Positions 17,675 through 26,639 of a DNA stretch of 45,422 nt are shown piece after piece. The notes beneath the pieces were generated by a model. The model was not told the origin of the DNA. It did no database searches and saw nothing but the letters and a program-made list of their open reading frames with translations. Every line of letters begins with the position of its first letter. The first letter of the stretch is position 1. The stretch comes from Anaerotignum lactatifermentans (GTDB lineage Bacteria > Bacillota > Clostridia > Lachnospirales > Anaerotignaceae), in assembly GCF_016902535.1 (NCBI RefSeq), contig NZ_JACSNY010000015.1, forward strand, positions 1 through 45,422, written 5' to 3'. Position numbers and translations under genes: made by a program.

Positions 17675-18772
17675 TTATTTTTTCTGCCAGGCTTCTCCTG
17701 TGATTCTGCCGCGGGAAACATGAAACAGATTTTCCCGATTCAGATATTTTTTCACAGCATCCTCTATGCCGGTACAGGTCAAAAAGGCCTGCATCCCTTC
17801 GATGCTCTCCATCAAAAACCGCTGCCGGTTTTCGTCCAGCTCCGAAAGTACATCATCCAGCAGCAAAACCGGGCTTTCCCCCGTTTCCTCCCGGATCAGG
17901 TCAATCTCCGCCAGACGGGCGGAAAGGGCCGTGGTCCGCTGCTGCCCCTGGGAGCCGAACTGCTTGACATCTCTGCCATTGACCAGAAAAACAATATCGT
18001 CCTTATGGGGGCCGTTCTGGGTGCTGCCCAGAAGAATGTCACGTTCCGTGCTGCGCTCCAGACGCTCCGCCAGGGCACCCCCCTCACAATTTGGCTTATA
18101 TTCCGTTCTAAGGGCGTCTCTGCCTCCCGTCAGTAAATCCTGCTTCTTTGCGGCAATCTCGTCCAGACGGGCCAAAAATCGGCTTCTGGCGGCTATAATC
18201 TTTTCTCCCCGCTCCGCCAGCTGACTATCCCATATGGAAAGGGTATCGGCCAGAGCCGGTTTTTTCCGGATTTCCTTCAGCAGATTGTTCCGGTGCTTCA
18301 AAATACGGTAATACTGCTGCAAGTCGTAGTAATAGACCTTATTGAGCTGACAAAGCTCCATATCCAGAAACCGCCGCCGTTCTCCCGGTCCGTTTTTTAC
18401 CAGAGAAAGGTCCTCCGGGGAAAAAATCACAGTATACAGTGTACCAAAAAGATCCCCCAGCCGGCGAATGGGAATCCCATTGACGGCAATGCCCTTTTTT
18501 TCCTCCCGTTTCAAATGGACGTCAATTCGATCCTGCCGGTAAGAGGAAACCAGTTCCAGCCGGATATGGCTTTCTCCTTCCCCAAAGGCAATGAGCTGCT
18601 GCTCGTGGCGGCTGCGCATAGACCGGCCCATGGCGCAAAAATAGAGAGACTCCAGAAAATTGGTCTTTCCCTGCGCGTTTTCACCATAAAACAGGTTGAT
18701 GCCTGGCGACGGCGTCATATGAAGGGGCTCCAGATTCCGGAACCCCTGTAAAAAAACTTCTTTTATATACAT
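17675..18772 (-). CDS. recF: DNA replication and repair protein RecF
   Basis: 365 residues. Walker A GENAQGKT (30-37) and the C-terminal signature with LLLDDVLSELD are present, as in the SMC-like RecF ATPase that loads RecA at gaps. Start chosen at 18772 (MYIKEVFLQGFRNL), the usual RecF beginning; the 17-residue longer frame is not typical. The ribosome binding site is weak, possibly because of coupling to yaaA, about 100 bp upstream. Confidence 0.95.
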   Translation of the reverse strand: MYIKEVFLQGFRNLEPLHMTPSPGINLFYGENAQGKTNFLESLYFCAMGRSMRSRHEQQLIAFGEGESHIRLELVSSYRQDRIDVHLKREEKKGIAVNGIPIRRLGDLFGTLYTVIFSPEDLSLVKNGPGERRRFLDMELCQLNKVYYYDLQQYYRILKHRNNLLKEIRKKPALADTLSIWDSQLAERGEKIIAARSRFLARLDEIAAKKQDLLTGGRDALRTEYKPNCEGGALAERLERSTERDILLGSTQNGPHKDDIVFLVNGRDVKQFGSQGQQRTTALSARLAEIDLIREETGESPVLLLDDVLSELDENRQRFLMESIEGMQAFLTCTGIEDAVKKYLNRENLFHVSRGRITGEAWQKK

Positions 18773-18873
18773 AAATATGCACCAAGCTTTATTAAATATA
18801 AATTTTGCATAATACCCATGCATTATCCCCGCACGCTTATGCAGTCCGGCGGTTCTTTTTTATCAACAGAGCA

Positions 18874-19092
18874 TTACGCTTCCGCCAAAACTTCCACTTT
18901 GCCGATGCCCTTTACTTCCACCACATCGCCGGGGTGAATTTTCTTTCCCCGCTCTGTGGCTGTAACTCCATTGACCAAAACCTGACCTTCCGCCAGGAAC
19001 ACCTTTACATCAGAGCCCTGGTCAATAAATCCCGCCAGCTTCAATACCTGCTGCAATTTGATAAATTCCGTATGAATATAGACTTTTTCCAT
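18874..19092 (-). CDS. yaaA: S4-domain RNA-binding protein YaaA
   Basis: 72 residues, one S4 domain: LQQVLKLAGFIDQGSDVKVFLAEGQVLVNG. In Firmicutes this small protein lies between dnaN and recF. Its exact role is unclear; it has been linked to ribosome biogenesis. It lies 16 bp after dnaN in the same operon. Confidence 0.92.
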   Translation of the reverse strand: MEKVYIHTEFIKLQQVLKLAGFIDQGSDVKVFLAEGQVLVNGVTATERGKKIHPGDVVEVKGIGKVEVLAEA

Positions 19093-19108
19093 GGTTCCAC
19101 GTCCTTTC

Positions 19109-20212
19109 TTACATCCGCAGAGGAAGGATCAGATATTTATAAGCGTCTCCCTCCACTGGTGTAATGATGCAGGGACTGAGAGAGCCGGTGAAACGGATGG
19201 ATACCTTTTCATCGTCGATGGCCCGCAGGGCTTCTATCAGATATCTGGGATTAAAAGCGATTTGCAGCTCGTCCCCGTCTGTTTCATTGGCCACTTCCTC
19301 ATAAGCGGTGCCCATATCACTGCGGGAAGTAATCACCAGCACGTTGGGCTTTAATTCCAGGCGCACTGGCGTTTTCCGATTATCTCTGGAAACCAGGGAA
19401 GCCCGTTCCAATGCCTGAATCAGTTCGTCGGTATCAATGAGGATCTTTGTTTTGTAATCCTCAGAGAAATTATTTTCATAGCTGACATAATCCCCCTCCA
19501 GCAGGCGGGAAACCATAATGGCGGTGCCCAGATCGAAAAGAACATGTTTGTCTGTAAAATACAGATGCACTCTGTCCTCTTCTTCCTGAGAAAGGATTTT
19601 GGTCAGTTCATTCAATGTCTTGCCGGGAACAACAACGCTTTTTTCCGCGAATTCATGCGCCAGCGGGCTTTTGCGGAAGGAAATGCGGTAGCCGTCGATG
19701 GAAACCACCTGCAGGCTGTTTTCTTTCATTTCGAATAATTCCCCTGTCAGAATCTGTTTGGTAGATTCCTGAGAAATGGAGAATATGGTCTGACGGATCA
19801 GCTCCCGCAGTTCGTTCTGGCCCAGCGTATAAACTTCCTCCTGGGCTACGGAAGGCAGACCGGGGAAGTCCTCCCCTTTCTGTCCCATAATGGTAAACTG
19901 GGAAGAGCCGCCGGTAATGGTGATGGTATTTTTTTCGTCTGTTTCCAGCGTTACCATCTCTCCGTTCAAACGGCGGATGATTTCAAAGAATATCTTCGCT
20001 TCAATGGCGATTTCTCCCCGTTCCAGAATATCCGCTTCAATGGGGGCGGTCTGAATCCCCAGTTCCAGATTGTTGCTGGTCATGGTAAATCCTCTGTCAT
20101 CCGCTGTCAGCAGGATACATTCCAGAATGGGCAGTGTGGTTCTGGCGGATACGGCCTTGTTGACAATATTGATGTACTGCAGCAGTACGTCCTTCCGGCA
20201 AATCAGTTTCAT
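19109..20212 (-). CDS. dnaN: DNA polymerase III beta sliding clamp
   Basis: 367 residues with the three-fold clamp pattern; LPILECILLTADDRGFTMTSNN in domain 1 and the C-terminal YLILPLRM are hallmarks. The ATG at 20212 follows GGAGATG. The protein encircles DNA and tethers polymerase. First gene of dnaN-yaaA-recF. Confidence 0.97.
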   Translation of the reverse strand: MKLICRKDVLLQYINIVNKAVSARTTLPILECILLTADDRGFTMTSNNLELGIQTAPIEADILERGEIAIEAKIFFEIIRRLNGEMVTLETDEKNTITITGGSSQFTIMGQKGEDFPGLPSVAQEEVYTLGQNELRELIRQTIFSISQESTKQILTGELFEMKENSLQVVSIDGYRISFRKSPLAHEFAEKSVVVPGKTLNELTKILSQEEEDRVHLYFTDKHVLFDLGTAIMVSRLLEGDYVSYENNFSEDYKTKILIDTDELIQALERASLVSRDNRKTPVRLELKPNVLVITSRSDMGTAYEEVANETDGDELQIAFNPRYLIEALRAIDDEKVSIRFTGSLSPCIITPVEGDAYKYLILPLRM

Positions 20213-20501
20213 TGTTGTACACATCTCCTTTTTGCACAGTGAAAAGATAATATAATAGCATTTATTAAGTCGTAATCGTAGTAGGGGCTGTGATATTGTG
20301 GAAAAGTCGGTTTTCCTTGAAAATCTAAGGAAAATGAGCTGGGATAACTCTGTGGAAAAGTACGCCGTATTTTTTCAGTTATACACATTGTGCACAAAAG
20401 AAAGCGGCGGAAGAAAATCATCCACACAGATTCCCTGTTTTTTCACAGCGAAATGTGGATAAAAAGAAACTTCCGTTTTTCTTCTGAAGTTATCCACAAT
20501 A
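20213..20501. other. oriC part 1: dnaA-dnaN spacer with DnaA boxes and a candidate unwinding element
   Basis: Perfect boxes: TTATCCACA at 20490-20498 and TGTGGATAA at 20454-20462; TTATACACA at about 20379-20387. Near boxes: TCATCCACA at 20418, TGTGGAAAA at 20351 and 20297-20305. Left of the last box come a GGGGC step and TAGTAG (20279-20284), then AT-rich DNA to about 20240. That order (box, GC step, TAG trios, AT-rich) is the DnaA-trio arrangement of Bacillus subtilis, seen here by eye. Confidence 0.75.
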
Positions 20502-21833
20502 TCATTGATTTTTGATCTCTTTTTCCAGTTCCATAATGGTATTTTTCAATTCCGCATCAGCCTCCATCTGCTTTTCGATTTTGCCGATGGCGTGGATGAC
20601 GGTGGTATGATCTCTGCCGCCGAAGGCCTCGCCGATTTTCGGCAGTGTCAGATCCAGCATCTTTCTGCACAGATACATGGAAATCTGTCTGGGGAAAGCG
20701 ATGTTCTTGGGCTTTTTATTGCCCTGGATATCCTCTACCCGAATATTGTAATGGCTGGCGACAACTTCCTGGATCAGTTCCGCCGTCAAAGGCACCTGGG
20801 CGCTGTCGCTGTAAATATCCTTCATGGATTTTTCCGCCAGGGAAAGAGAAATCTTCTGGGTAGTCAATGTGGCATAGGCCACAATTCTGGTCAGAGCGCC
20901 TTCCAGCTCACGGATATTGGATACAATATTTTTGGCGATATATGCCATAACGTCATCGGGCACTTCCAGATGATCCCGTTCCGCCTTGGTACGCAGAATG
21001 GCGATTCTGGTTTCATAATCCGGCGGCTGAATGTCGGCGATGAGGCCCCACTCAAACCGGCTGCGCAGTCGGTCTTCCAGCGTTTTGATTTCCTTGGGCG
21101 GACGGTCCGAGGAAATGATAATCTGTTTATTGGATTCATAAAGGGCGTTGAAGGTATGGAAAAATTCCTCCTGAGTCCCTTCTTTTTTGGAAATAAACTG
21201 AATATCGTCAATGAGCAGTACATCAATATTTCTGTACTTGTTCCGGAATTCCTCGTTTTTGTTGTTCTGGATCGAAAGGATCAGCTCATTGGTGAAGGTC
21301 TCACTGGTCACGTAGAGTACCTTTGCCGCCGGGTTTTTATCCAGTATAAAATGGGCGATGGAATGCATCAGATGGGTCTTGCCCAGACCGGAGTTTCCGT
21401 AAAGGAACAGCGGATTATAGGCCTTTGCCGGGGATTCCGCAACAGCCAGAGAAGCGGCGTGGGCCATACGGTTGCTGTTGCCAACGACAAAGGAGCTGAA
21501 CACATATTTCGGGTTCAGGTTCTGGGGAAGTTCCGGACGGCTGTTTTCTGTTTTCTGTGTCTGTGTCACCACAGAGTCGATGTCCTGATTTTCCTCCAGA
21601 ATTACGATTTGATAGTTGACCTTTGTAACGGCCGCCACAGCACTCTGGATCAGGGGCAGAAACCGTTTTTCTACCATATCCTTATAGATGGGGTCCGGAA
21701 TCCGGAATATAAATTTGTCCTCCTTGATCCCCACAGGGACCAGAGGCTGGATCCATGTCTGAAAGCTGAAGGAAGAAGCGATCTCGTCCTCGATGATCTT
21801 CAGCGCTTCCGACCAGTATTGATTGATGTCCAT
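20502..21833 (-). CDS. dnaA: Chromosomal replication initiator DnaA
   Basis: 443 residues. Domain I at the N-terminus (YWSEALKIIEDEIASSFSFQTW), Walker A GNSGLGKT (146-153), Walker B LLIDDIQF, and the domain IV signature GRDHTTVIHA. The start at 21833 is behind CAGGAGG; the longer frame lacks support. It binds the boxes on both sides of its own gene, opens the origin, and very probably autoregulates, as boxes lie in its promoter region. Confidence 0.97.
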   Translation of the reverse strand: MDINQYWSEALKIIEDEIASSFSFQTWIQPLVPVGIKEDKFIFRIPDPIYKDMVEKRFLPLIQSAVAAVTKVNYQIVILEENQDIDSVVTQTQKTENSRPELPQNLNPKYVFSSFVVGNSNRMAHAASLAVAESPAKAYNPLFLYGNSGLGKTHLMHSIAHFILDKNPAAKVLYVTSETFTNELILSIQNNKNEEFRNKYRNIDVLLIDDIQFISKKEGTQEEFFHTFNALYESNKQIIISSDRPPKEIKTLEDRLRSRFEWGLIADIQPPDYETRIAILRTKAERDHLEVPDDVMAYIAKNIVSNIRELEGALTRIVAYATLTTQKISLSLAEKSMKDIYSDSAQVPLTAELIQEVVASHYNIRVEDIQGNKKPKNIAFPRQISMYLCRKMLDLTLPKIGEAFGGRDHTTVIHAIGKIEKQMEADAELKNTIMELEKEIKNQ

Positions 21834-22389
21834 AAATTTTTCCTCCTGTTTATTGGTTGTTTTTTTTCTGCGCTCCTCTGTGTATAACCGCTCCGGTTGT
21901 CCACATATTCGGTGGATGTTTCCGTGGACAGGCTGCCGGCGGAAAAAGTTATGCACAGGATGTGAAAAAAAGAAACAGAAGTTTTACACAAAAAAGGATT
22001 TCGGTAAAAATCTGTTGTTTCATCCCTGTTTTCATAAAAAACCCACAGTATTTTCACAGCTTTCAAAAGTTATGCACAAAGTTATCAACATCGTGTGGAT
22101 AACATGAATAGATTTTTCTGGAAAATGTGGATAGCTTAGAAAAAATCATAATTTTTTTCAGTATAACAAAAGTTATCCACAATCGCAAGGATGAAGCGCC
22201 TGATTTTTTCCTTCCGCGGACTTTTTTGTGCCTGAAAAAAATTTTTTTTCCACAAAGCCAGCTCTGCCTAAGATCAATATATGGAAAAAAAAGTCTCATT
22301 TCGTCTCAAATTACTCTTTATGTTGTAAAATTAGCGGCGGTTGTCTGGGGACTTTCCTTTATTTTTCATAGTTTTCGTGAATTTTTTTC
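21834..22389. other. oriC part 2: dnaA-rpmH spacer with a DnaA-box cluster
   Basis: Boxes on both strands: TGTGTATAA (21879-21887), TTGTCCACA (21897-21905), TTATGCACA (21949-21957 and 22070-22078), TTTTACACA (21982-21990), TTATCAACA (22082-22090), TGTGGATAA (22094-22102), TGTGGATAG (22126-22134) and TTATCCACA (22173-22181). The 22180-22380 part is AT-rich with long A and T runs. No gene is seen. Together with the dnaA-dnaN spacer this makes a two-part origin. Confidence 0.85.
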
Positions 22390-22418
22390 TTGACGGCGGA
22401 TTGCTTTTTCAATATAAT
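22390..22418 (+). promoter_or_regulatory. rpmH promoter
   Basis: TTGACG (22390-22395), 17 bases, TATAAT (22413-22418), about 60 bases before rpmH. Divergent from dnaA. Confidence 0.85.
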
Positions 22419-22478
22419 AGTAGCAGTGCTCGTTAGTGGGCAGTCATGAAACTGCAAGGAAGAGGAGGTGCGTCGTAA

Positions 22479-22613
22479 ATGAAAATGACATTTCAGCCTA
22501 AGAAAAGACAGAGAAGCAGAGAACACGGCTTCAGAAAAAGAATGAGAACAGCAAACGGCAGAAAAGTGCTGGCTGCAAGAAGAAGAAAAGGTAGAAAAGT
22601 ATTATCCGCATAA
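22479..22613 (+). CDS. rpmH: 50S ribosomal protein L34
   Basis: 44 residues, very basic, starting [20 protein letters not shown] and ending with [11 protein letters not shown], exactly the L34 pattern. A GAGGAGG site precedes the ATG. It forms part of the large ribosomal subunit near the exit tunnel and opens the rpmH-rnpA-yidD-yidC operon. Confidence 0.97.
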   Translation: MKMTFQPKKRQRSREHGFRKRMRTANGRKVLAARRRKGRKVLSA

Positions 22614-22637
22614 TTTTCGATCATACCAGATAAGATT

Positions 22638-22661
22638 AAGGCCGCTGAATGTGGCCTTTTG
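22638..22661 (+). terminator. Weak terminator or attenuator between rpmH and rnpA
   Basis: AAGGCC and GGCCTTTT with a 9-base loop. Such a partial terminator would keep rpmH expression above that of rnpA. Confidence 0.6.
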
Positions 22662-22725
22662 TTCGTACTAGGAGAAAATTTTCGGGTAAAAAAACGGTAT
22701 TTTTTTGGGAAGGAAGGGGAAAGAA

Positions 22726-23103
22726 ATGCTTTTTACAGAATCCCTGAAAAAGAATTTTCAGTTTCGGTATGTTTATCAAAAAGGAAAATCCTTTGCCAAC
22801 CGCCAGCTGGTCATGTATGTGATCAAAAACGGTACCCAGAAAAACCGCTTGGGGATCTCCGTCAGCAAAAAGGTGGGCAAGAGCGTGATGCGCTCTCATG
22901 TGACCCGCCTGATCCGGGAGGGCTACCGCAGCCTGGAGCCGGAGCTGAAAAAGGGCTATGATATTGTGGTCATCGCCCGGGTATCCTGCAACGAAGCCAC
23001 ATATTGGCAGGTACGGGACAGCCTGCGTCATTTACTGAAAAAACATAATTTTATTCTGACCGTTCCCGCGGGGGCGGAGGAAAAGAATCGAGATGAAAAT
23101 TGA
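22726..23103 (+). CDS. rnpA: Ribonuclease P protein component
   Basis: 125 residues, start [13 protein letters not shown]. The RNR region reads [19 protein letters not shown], then [10 protein letters not shown]. The usual Arg-Asn pair is Arg-Ser here and the next Lys is Thr, so this motif is less basic than usual. It binds the RNase P RNA for tRNA 5' processing. The start at 22726 follows GGAAGGGGAAAG. Confidence 0.92.
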   Translation: MLFTESLKKNFQFRYVYQKGKSFANRQLVMYVIKNGTQKNRLGISVSKKVGKSVMRSHVTRLIREGYRSLEPELKKGYDIVVIARVSCNEATYWQVRDSLRHLLKKHNFILTVPAGAEEKNRDEN

Positions 23104-23315
23104 TGGCAAAAAAAATTCTTCTGTTTCTCATTCGGTTGTATCAGTTGGGGATCTCACCCTATATCGGGCCCCACTGCCGTTTTACGCCAACCTGTTCCAG
23201 ATACGCGTATGAGGCCATTGTAAAGTACGGGGCCATCAAAGGCGGCTATCTGGCAGTACGGCGTTTATTGAAGTGCCATCCCTTTCATGAGGGCGGCTAT
23301 GATCCCGTTCCATAA
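23103..23315 (+). CDS. yidD: Membrane protein insertion efficiency factor YidD
   Basis: 70 residues with the family pattern [20 protein letters not shown] and later [14 protein letters not shown]. The ATG shares bases with the rnpA stop (TGATG), so translation is coupled. It probably sits on the inner membrane face and assists YidC. Confidence 0.95.
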   Translation: MAKKILLFLIRLYQLGISPYIGPHCRFTPTCSRYAYEAIVKYGAIKGGYLAVRRLLKCHPFHEGGYDPVP

Positions 23316-23429
23316 GAAAAAGGAAAAAGGCTGTTTGAAAGAGAGAGCAGCGACAGCGGCAGTCATGTTTTGTGGCGGGATGGAAGGTCCGGGCCGCTGA
23401 AAAAATCCGTTATTTAAGGAGGCAAAAGT

Positions 23430-24464
23430 GTGATTGAGTTTAGTTTGTTGACGGCCATGAAAATGGTTCGTGAGCCGGGGATCTTCAGTCCCATTGCGGC
23501 TTTTCTCGGGAAGTTTTACAATATGCTGTTTAACGGCATCTACGGCAACGTCAGCGCCGGGGCGCTGGGTCTTGCCATCATCGTATTTACTCTGATCGTA
23601 AAACTGATCCTCTTCCCTCTGATGGTAAAGCAGCAGAAATCTTCTTTTAAGATGCAGCAGCTGCAGCCGGAGATGAATAAGATCAGGAATAAGTATAAAG
23701 ACAAAAAGGATCAGCTTTCTCAGCAGAAAATGGCCATGGAGATCCAGGACCTGCAGAAAGCCAACGGCGTTCATCTGATGGGCGGCTGTCTGCCTCTGCT
23801 GATCCAGCTCCCCATTCTGTACGCCCTGTTCTATATTTTCCAGAACGCGTATGTATATGTAGACGTCATTGGAAACAACTATACGGATATCGCCAATGTG
23901 ATCCTGCAGATTCCTGAGGCGCTGCGTGTAGAAGTATTCGCGCCTTTCGCGCAGGATATTGTCAATACATATAAAATTCAGGAAGGGATTGACCTGAAGA
24001 GCCTGAATGATGTGATCCTGCTGGTAGCCAATATCAAGGCGGATGACTGGACCACCATTCTGAATACTCTGGGTGACAGCGGAAGCGCACTGCTGCCTCT
24101 GATGGATGTGAAGAATAATATTGAAACCTTCCTGACCATTCCTCTGGTCAGCAAATGCGGCCTGTCCTTCCCCGGCATTATTGTGCCCATTGTGGCAGGT
24201 ATTTCCACATATGCCCAGTCCAAGATCATGTTGATGATGACTTCCTCCAATACGGCGGCAGCTGGCAACGATCAGGCAATGGCGATGACCAACAGCATGA
24301 ACAAAATGATGGTTTACTTTATGCCTTTTATGATGGCGTTCTTCTGCATCAACGTACCCGCGGGTCTTGGTGTGTACTGGACCATCAGTAATATTTTCGG
24401 TATCCTGCAGCAGATTTTCCTGCAGAAATACTACAAAAAGAAACTGGCAGAGGGGGCGTTGTAA
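23430..24464 (+). CDS. yidC: Membrane insertase YidC/SpoIIIJ
   Basis: 344 residues with a GTG start behind AAGGAGG. Membrane spans lie near residues 40-62, 115-137, 245-265 and 285-330. The 60KD_IMP core is visible as QKSSFKMQQLQPEMNKIR and the GGCLPLLIQLPILYALF segment. There is no lipobox, unlike many Firmicute YidC proteins. The region of residues 150-240 is a soluble insertion. Together with YidD and Jag it makes up the usual block. Confidence 0.93.
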   Translation: MIEFSLLTAMKMVREPGIFSPIAAFLGKFYNMLFNGIYGNVSAGALGLAIIVFTLIVKLILFPLMVKQQKSSFKMQQLQPEMNKIRNKYKDKKDQLSQQKMAMEIQDLQKANGVHLMGGCLPLLIQLPILYALFYIFQNAYVYVDVIGNNYTDIANVILQIPEALRVEVFAPFAQDIVNTYKIQEGIDLKSLNDVILLVANIKADDWTTILNTLGDSGSALLPLMDVKNNIETFLTIPLVSKCGLSFPGIIVPIVAGISTYAQSKIMLMMTSSNTAAAGNDQAMAMTNSMNKMMVYFMPFMMAFFCINVPAGLGVYWTISNIFGILQQIFLQKYYKKKLAEGAL

Positions 24465-24467
24465 GCA

Positions 24468-25154
24468 ATGGATGAAATCAGAAAAAGCGGCAAGACCATT
24501 GACGAGGCTGTGGCTGCGGCCCTGGCGGAGCTGAACGCTTCCAAAGAAGAGGTCAGCATCACCGTTATTGACGAAGGCTCTAAGGGTTTTCTGGGCATGT
24601 TCGGCGGCAAAGACGCGGTGGTTTTGGTAAAGAAGAATTTTAACCCGGAAAAAGCGGCGGAAAATTTCCTGCGGGAAGTATTCCTGTCCATGGGGCTGAT
24701 TATTAAGATCACAACAAAAATGGAGGACAAGCATCTTCTGGTTAACCTGACCGGGGATGATATGGGCATCCTCATTGGTAAGCGCGGTCAGACACTGGAC
24801 GCTTTGCAGTATCTGGTGAATCTGGTAGTCAATAAACACAGCGCTTCCTATATCAGCGTGATGCTGGATACGGAAAACTACCGCCAGAGAAGAAAAGAAA
24901 CACTGGAAACACTGGCCTTCAATCTGGCGAAGAAGGTAAAACATACCAGAAGAAATGTTGTTTTGGAGCCCATGAATCCTTATGAAAGACGGATCATCCA
25001 TTCCGCCCTGCAAAACGACAGATATGTAACTACCTTCAGCGAAGGGGAAGAACCCTTCCGGAATGTAGTCATCGCTCTGAAAGCGAAGAATTCCAAAGAT
25101 TCCAGAAGAGCGGAACGGGCGGAAAGAACAGAAAAAACAGAAACAGCGGAATAA
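24468..25154 (+). CDS. jag: RNA-binding protein Jag/KhpB (SpoIIIJ-associated)
   Basis: 228 residues. Jag-N domain first (KTIDEAVAAALAELNASKEE), then a KH domain with GKRGQTLDALQYL as its GxxG loop, and a C-terminal R3H domain with NPYERRIIHSALQ. The tail is rich in Arg, Glu and Lys. It follows yidC by 3 bp. KhpB proteins bind RNA and affect cell division and elongation in streptococci. Confidence 0.94.
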   Translation: MDEIRKSGKTIDEAVAAALAELNASKEEVSITVIDEGSKGFLGMFGGKDAVVLVKKNFNPEKAAENFLREVFLSMGLIIKITTKMEDKHLLVNLTGDDMGILIGKRGQTLDALQYLVNLVVNKHSASYISVMLDTENYRQRRKETLETLAFNLAKKVKHTRRNVVLEPMNPYERRIIHSALQNDRYVTTFSEGEEPFRNVVIALKAKNSKDSRRAERAERTEKTETAE

Positions 25155-25160
25155 GAATTA

Positions 25161-25202
25161 CAAAAGACGGCCGTGCGAAAACAGCGTTCGGGCGTCTTTT
25201 TG
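25161..25202 (+). terminator. Terminator after jag
   Basis: AAAGACG and CGTCTTTTT arms around an imperfect stem with a T-run. Confidence 0.7.
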
Positions 25203-25224
25203 CATACAGAAAGGAGTCGTTTTT

Positions 25225-26619
25225 ATGCTGCAGAAAGCCAATTTTCTGGATGATATTATCGCGGCCATTTCCACCCCTTTGGGCAGCGGCGGCATTGGCA
25301 TTGTCCGTATGAGTGGGGCAGGCTGTATCGAACTGGCGGATCAGCTGTTTCAGGGAAAGAAGCATCTGACACAAAAGGCCACCCATACCATTTCCTACGG
25401 CAGAATCACCGATGGGAAAGACGGGGAGGTCATTGACGAGGTTTTAGTATCTGTTATGAAGGCGCCCCATACTTACACAAAAGAGGATATTGTGGAAATC
25501 AACTGCCACGGCGGTTTTCTGGTGACGCAGCGTGTTTTGCAGGCCATGCTCCATGCCGGCGCCAGACTGGCGGAGCCCGGAGAATTTACGAAACGCGGAT
25601 TTTTGAACGGCCGGATTGACCTGACCCAAGCGGAGGCGGTCATTGACCTGATCCAGTCCAAAACGGAGCTTTCCCGTCAGGCGGCGGTGAATCAGCTGGA
25701 GGGCCGGCTGAAAACGGCGGTCCGTGAAATGCGCAGTGAGATCATTGATATGATCGCCTCCATTGAGGCAGTCATTGACTACCCCGATTATGATATTGAG
25801 GAAGAGACCTACGGCAGTATGGAGGCGGGCGCCAGAAAACTGCTGGCGGAAATGGAGTGTCTGCTGGCGGGGGCGGACCGTGGGAAAATCCTGCGGGAAG
25901 GCCTTCAGACAGTTATCGTGGGAAAACCGAATGTGGGAAAATCTTCTCTTTTAAACTGGTTCCTGGAGGAGGACCGGGCCATTGTAACGGATATTCCCGG
26001 CACTACCCGAGATACGGTGGAGGAGTATATCAATATTGACGGTATCCCCGTAAAAATCGTGGATACGGCAGGCATCCGGGAAACGGGAGATATTGTGGAA
26101 AAAATGGGCGTGGAAAAATCCAAGGCCTATGCCGAGCAGGCGGATCTGATTCTGATGATGTTAGACGCCTCCCGGCCGCTGGAGGAAGAGGATAAGGAGA
26201 TTCTTTCCTTTATCCGGGAAAAGCACAGTATTGTGCTGCTGAATAAATCGGATCTGGAGCAGGTTCTTTCGCTGGAAGAGCTGTCCCGGTTTGTGCCAAA
26301 GGAGCAGATTCTGTTTGTGTCCGTAAAACAGAATACGGGTTTCGACGCTTTGATCGACGCCATCAAAACCATGTTCTTCAGCGGCCAGACGGCAACGGCC
26401 GACGATGCTCTGTTAGGCAATACCCGACACAAAAACGCTTTGTATCAGGCAAAAGAGGCCATGGAGCATTGTCTGGTGACCATCCAGACCAGAATGCCGG
26501 AGGACTTTATCTCTATGGATTTACAGGACGCCAGCCGGGCATTGGGTGAAATTACCGGCGACGTGGCTGATGAGGAAATTATTGATCGTATCTTTACGAA
26601 ATTCTGTTTAGGCAAATAA
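25225..26619 (+). CDS. mnmE: tRNA modification GTPase MnmE
   Basis: 464 residues. N-terminal folate-binding domain (DIIAAISTPLGSGGIGIVR), then the G domain with GKPNVGKSS (233-241), GTTRDT, DTAGI and NKSD. The C-terminal FCLGK is the conserved catalytic Cys motif. With MnmG it makes the cmnm5 modification of the wobble uridine. A good AAAGGAG lies upstream. Confidence 0.97.
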   Translation: MLQKANFLDDIIAAISTPLGSGGIGIVRMSGAGCIELADQLFQGKKHLTQKATHTISYGRITDGKDGEVIDEVLVSVMKAPHTYTKEDIVEINCHGGFLVTQRVLQAMLHAGARLAEPGEFTKRGFLNGRIDLTQAEAVIDLIQSKTELSRQAAVNQLEGRLKTAVREMRSEIIDMIASIEAVIDYPDYDIEEETYGSMEAGARKLLAEMECLLAGADRGKILREGLQTVIVGKPNVGKSSLLNWFLEEDRAIVTDIPGTTRDTVEEYINIDGIPVKIVDTAGIRETGDIVEKMGVEKSKAYAEQADLILMMLDASRPLEEEDKEILSFIREKHSIVLLNKSDLEQVLSLEELSRFVPKEQILFVSVKQNTGFDALIDAIKTMFFSGQTATADDALLGNTRHKNALYQAKEAMEHCLVTIQTRMPEDFISMDLQDASRALGEITGDVADEEIIDRIFTKFCLGK

Positions 26620-26639
26620 GAAAAAAGAAGGTGCCGTTT

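Noticed and set aside
23265-25013. 582-codon minus-strand ORF opposite yidC and jag
   Set aside because: It is antisense to two well-supported genes and its composition (rich in His and Gln) is that of a shadow frame.
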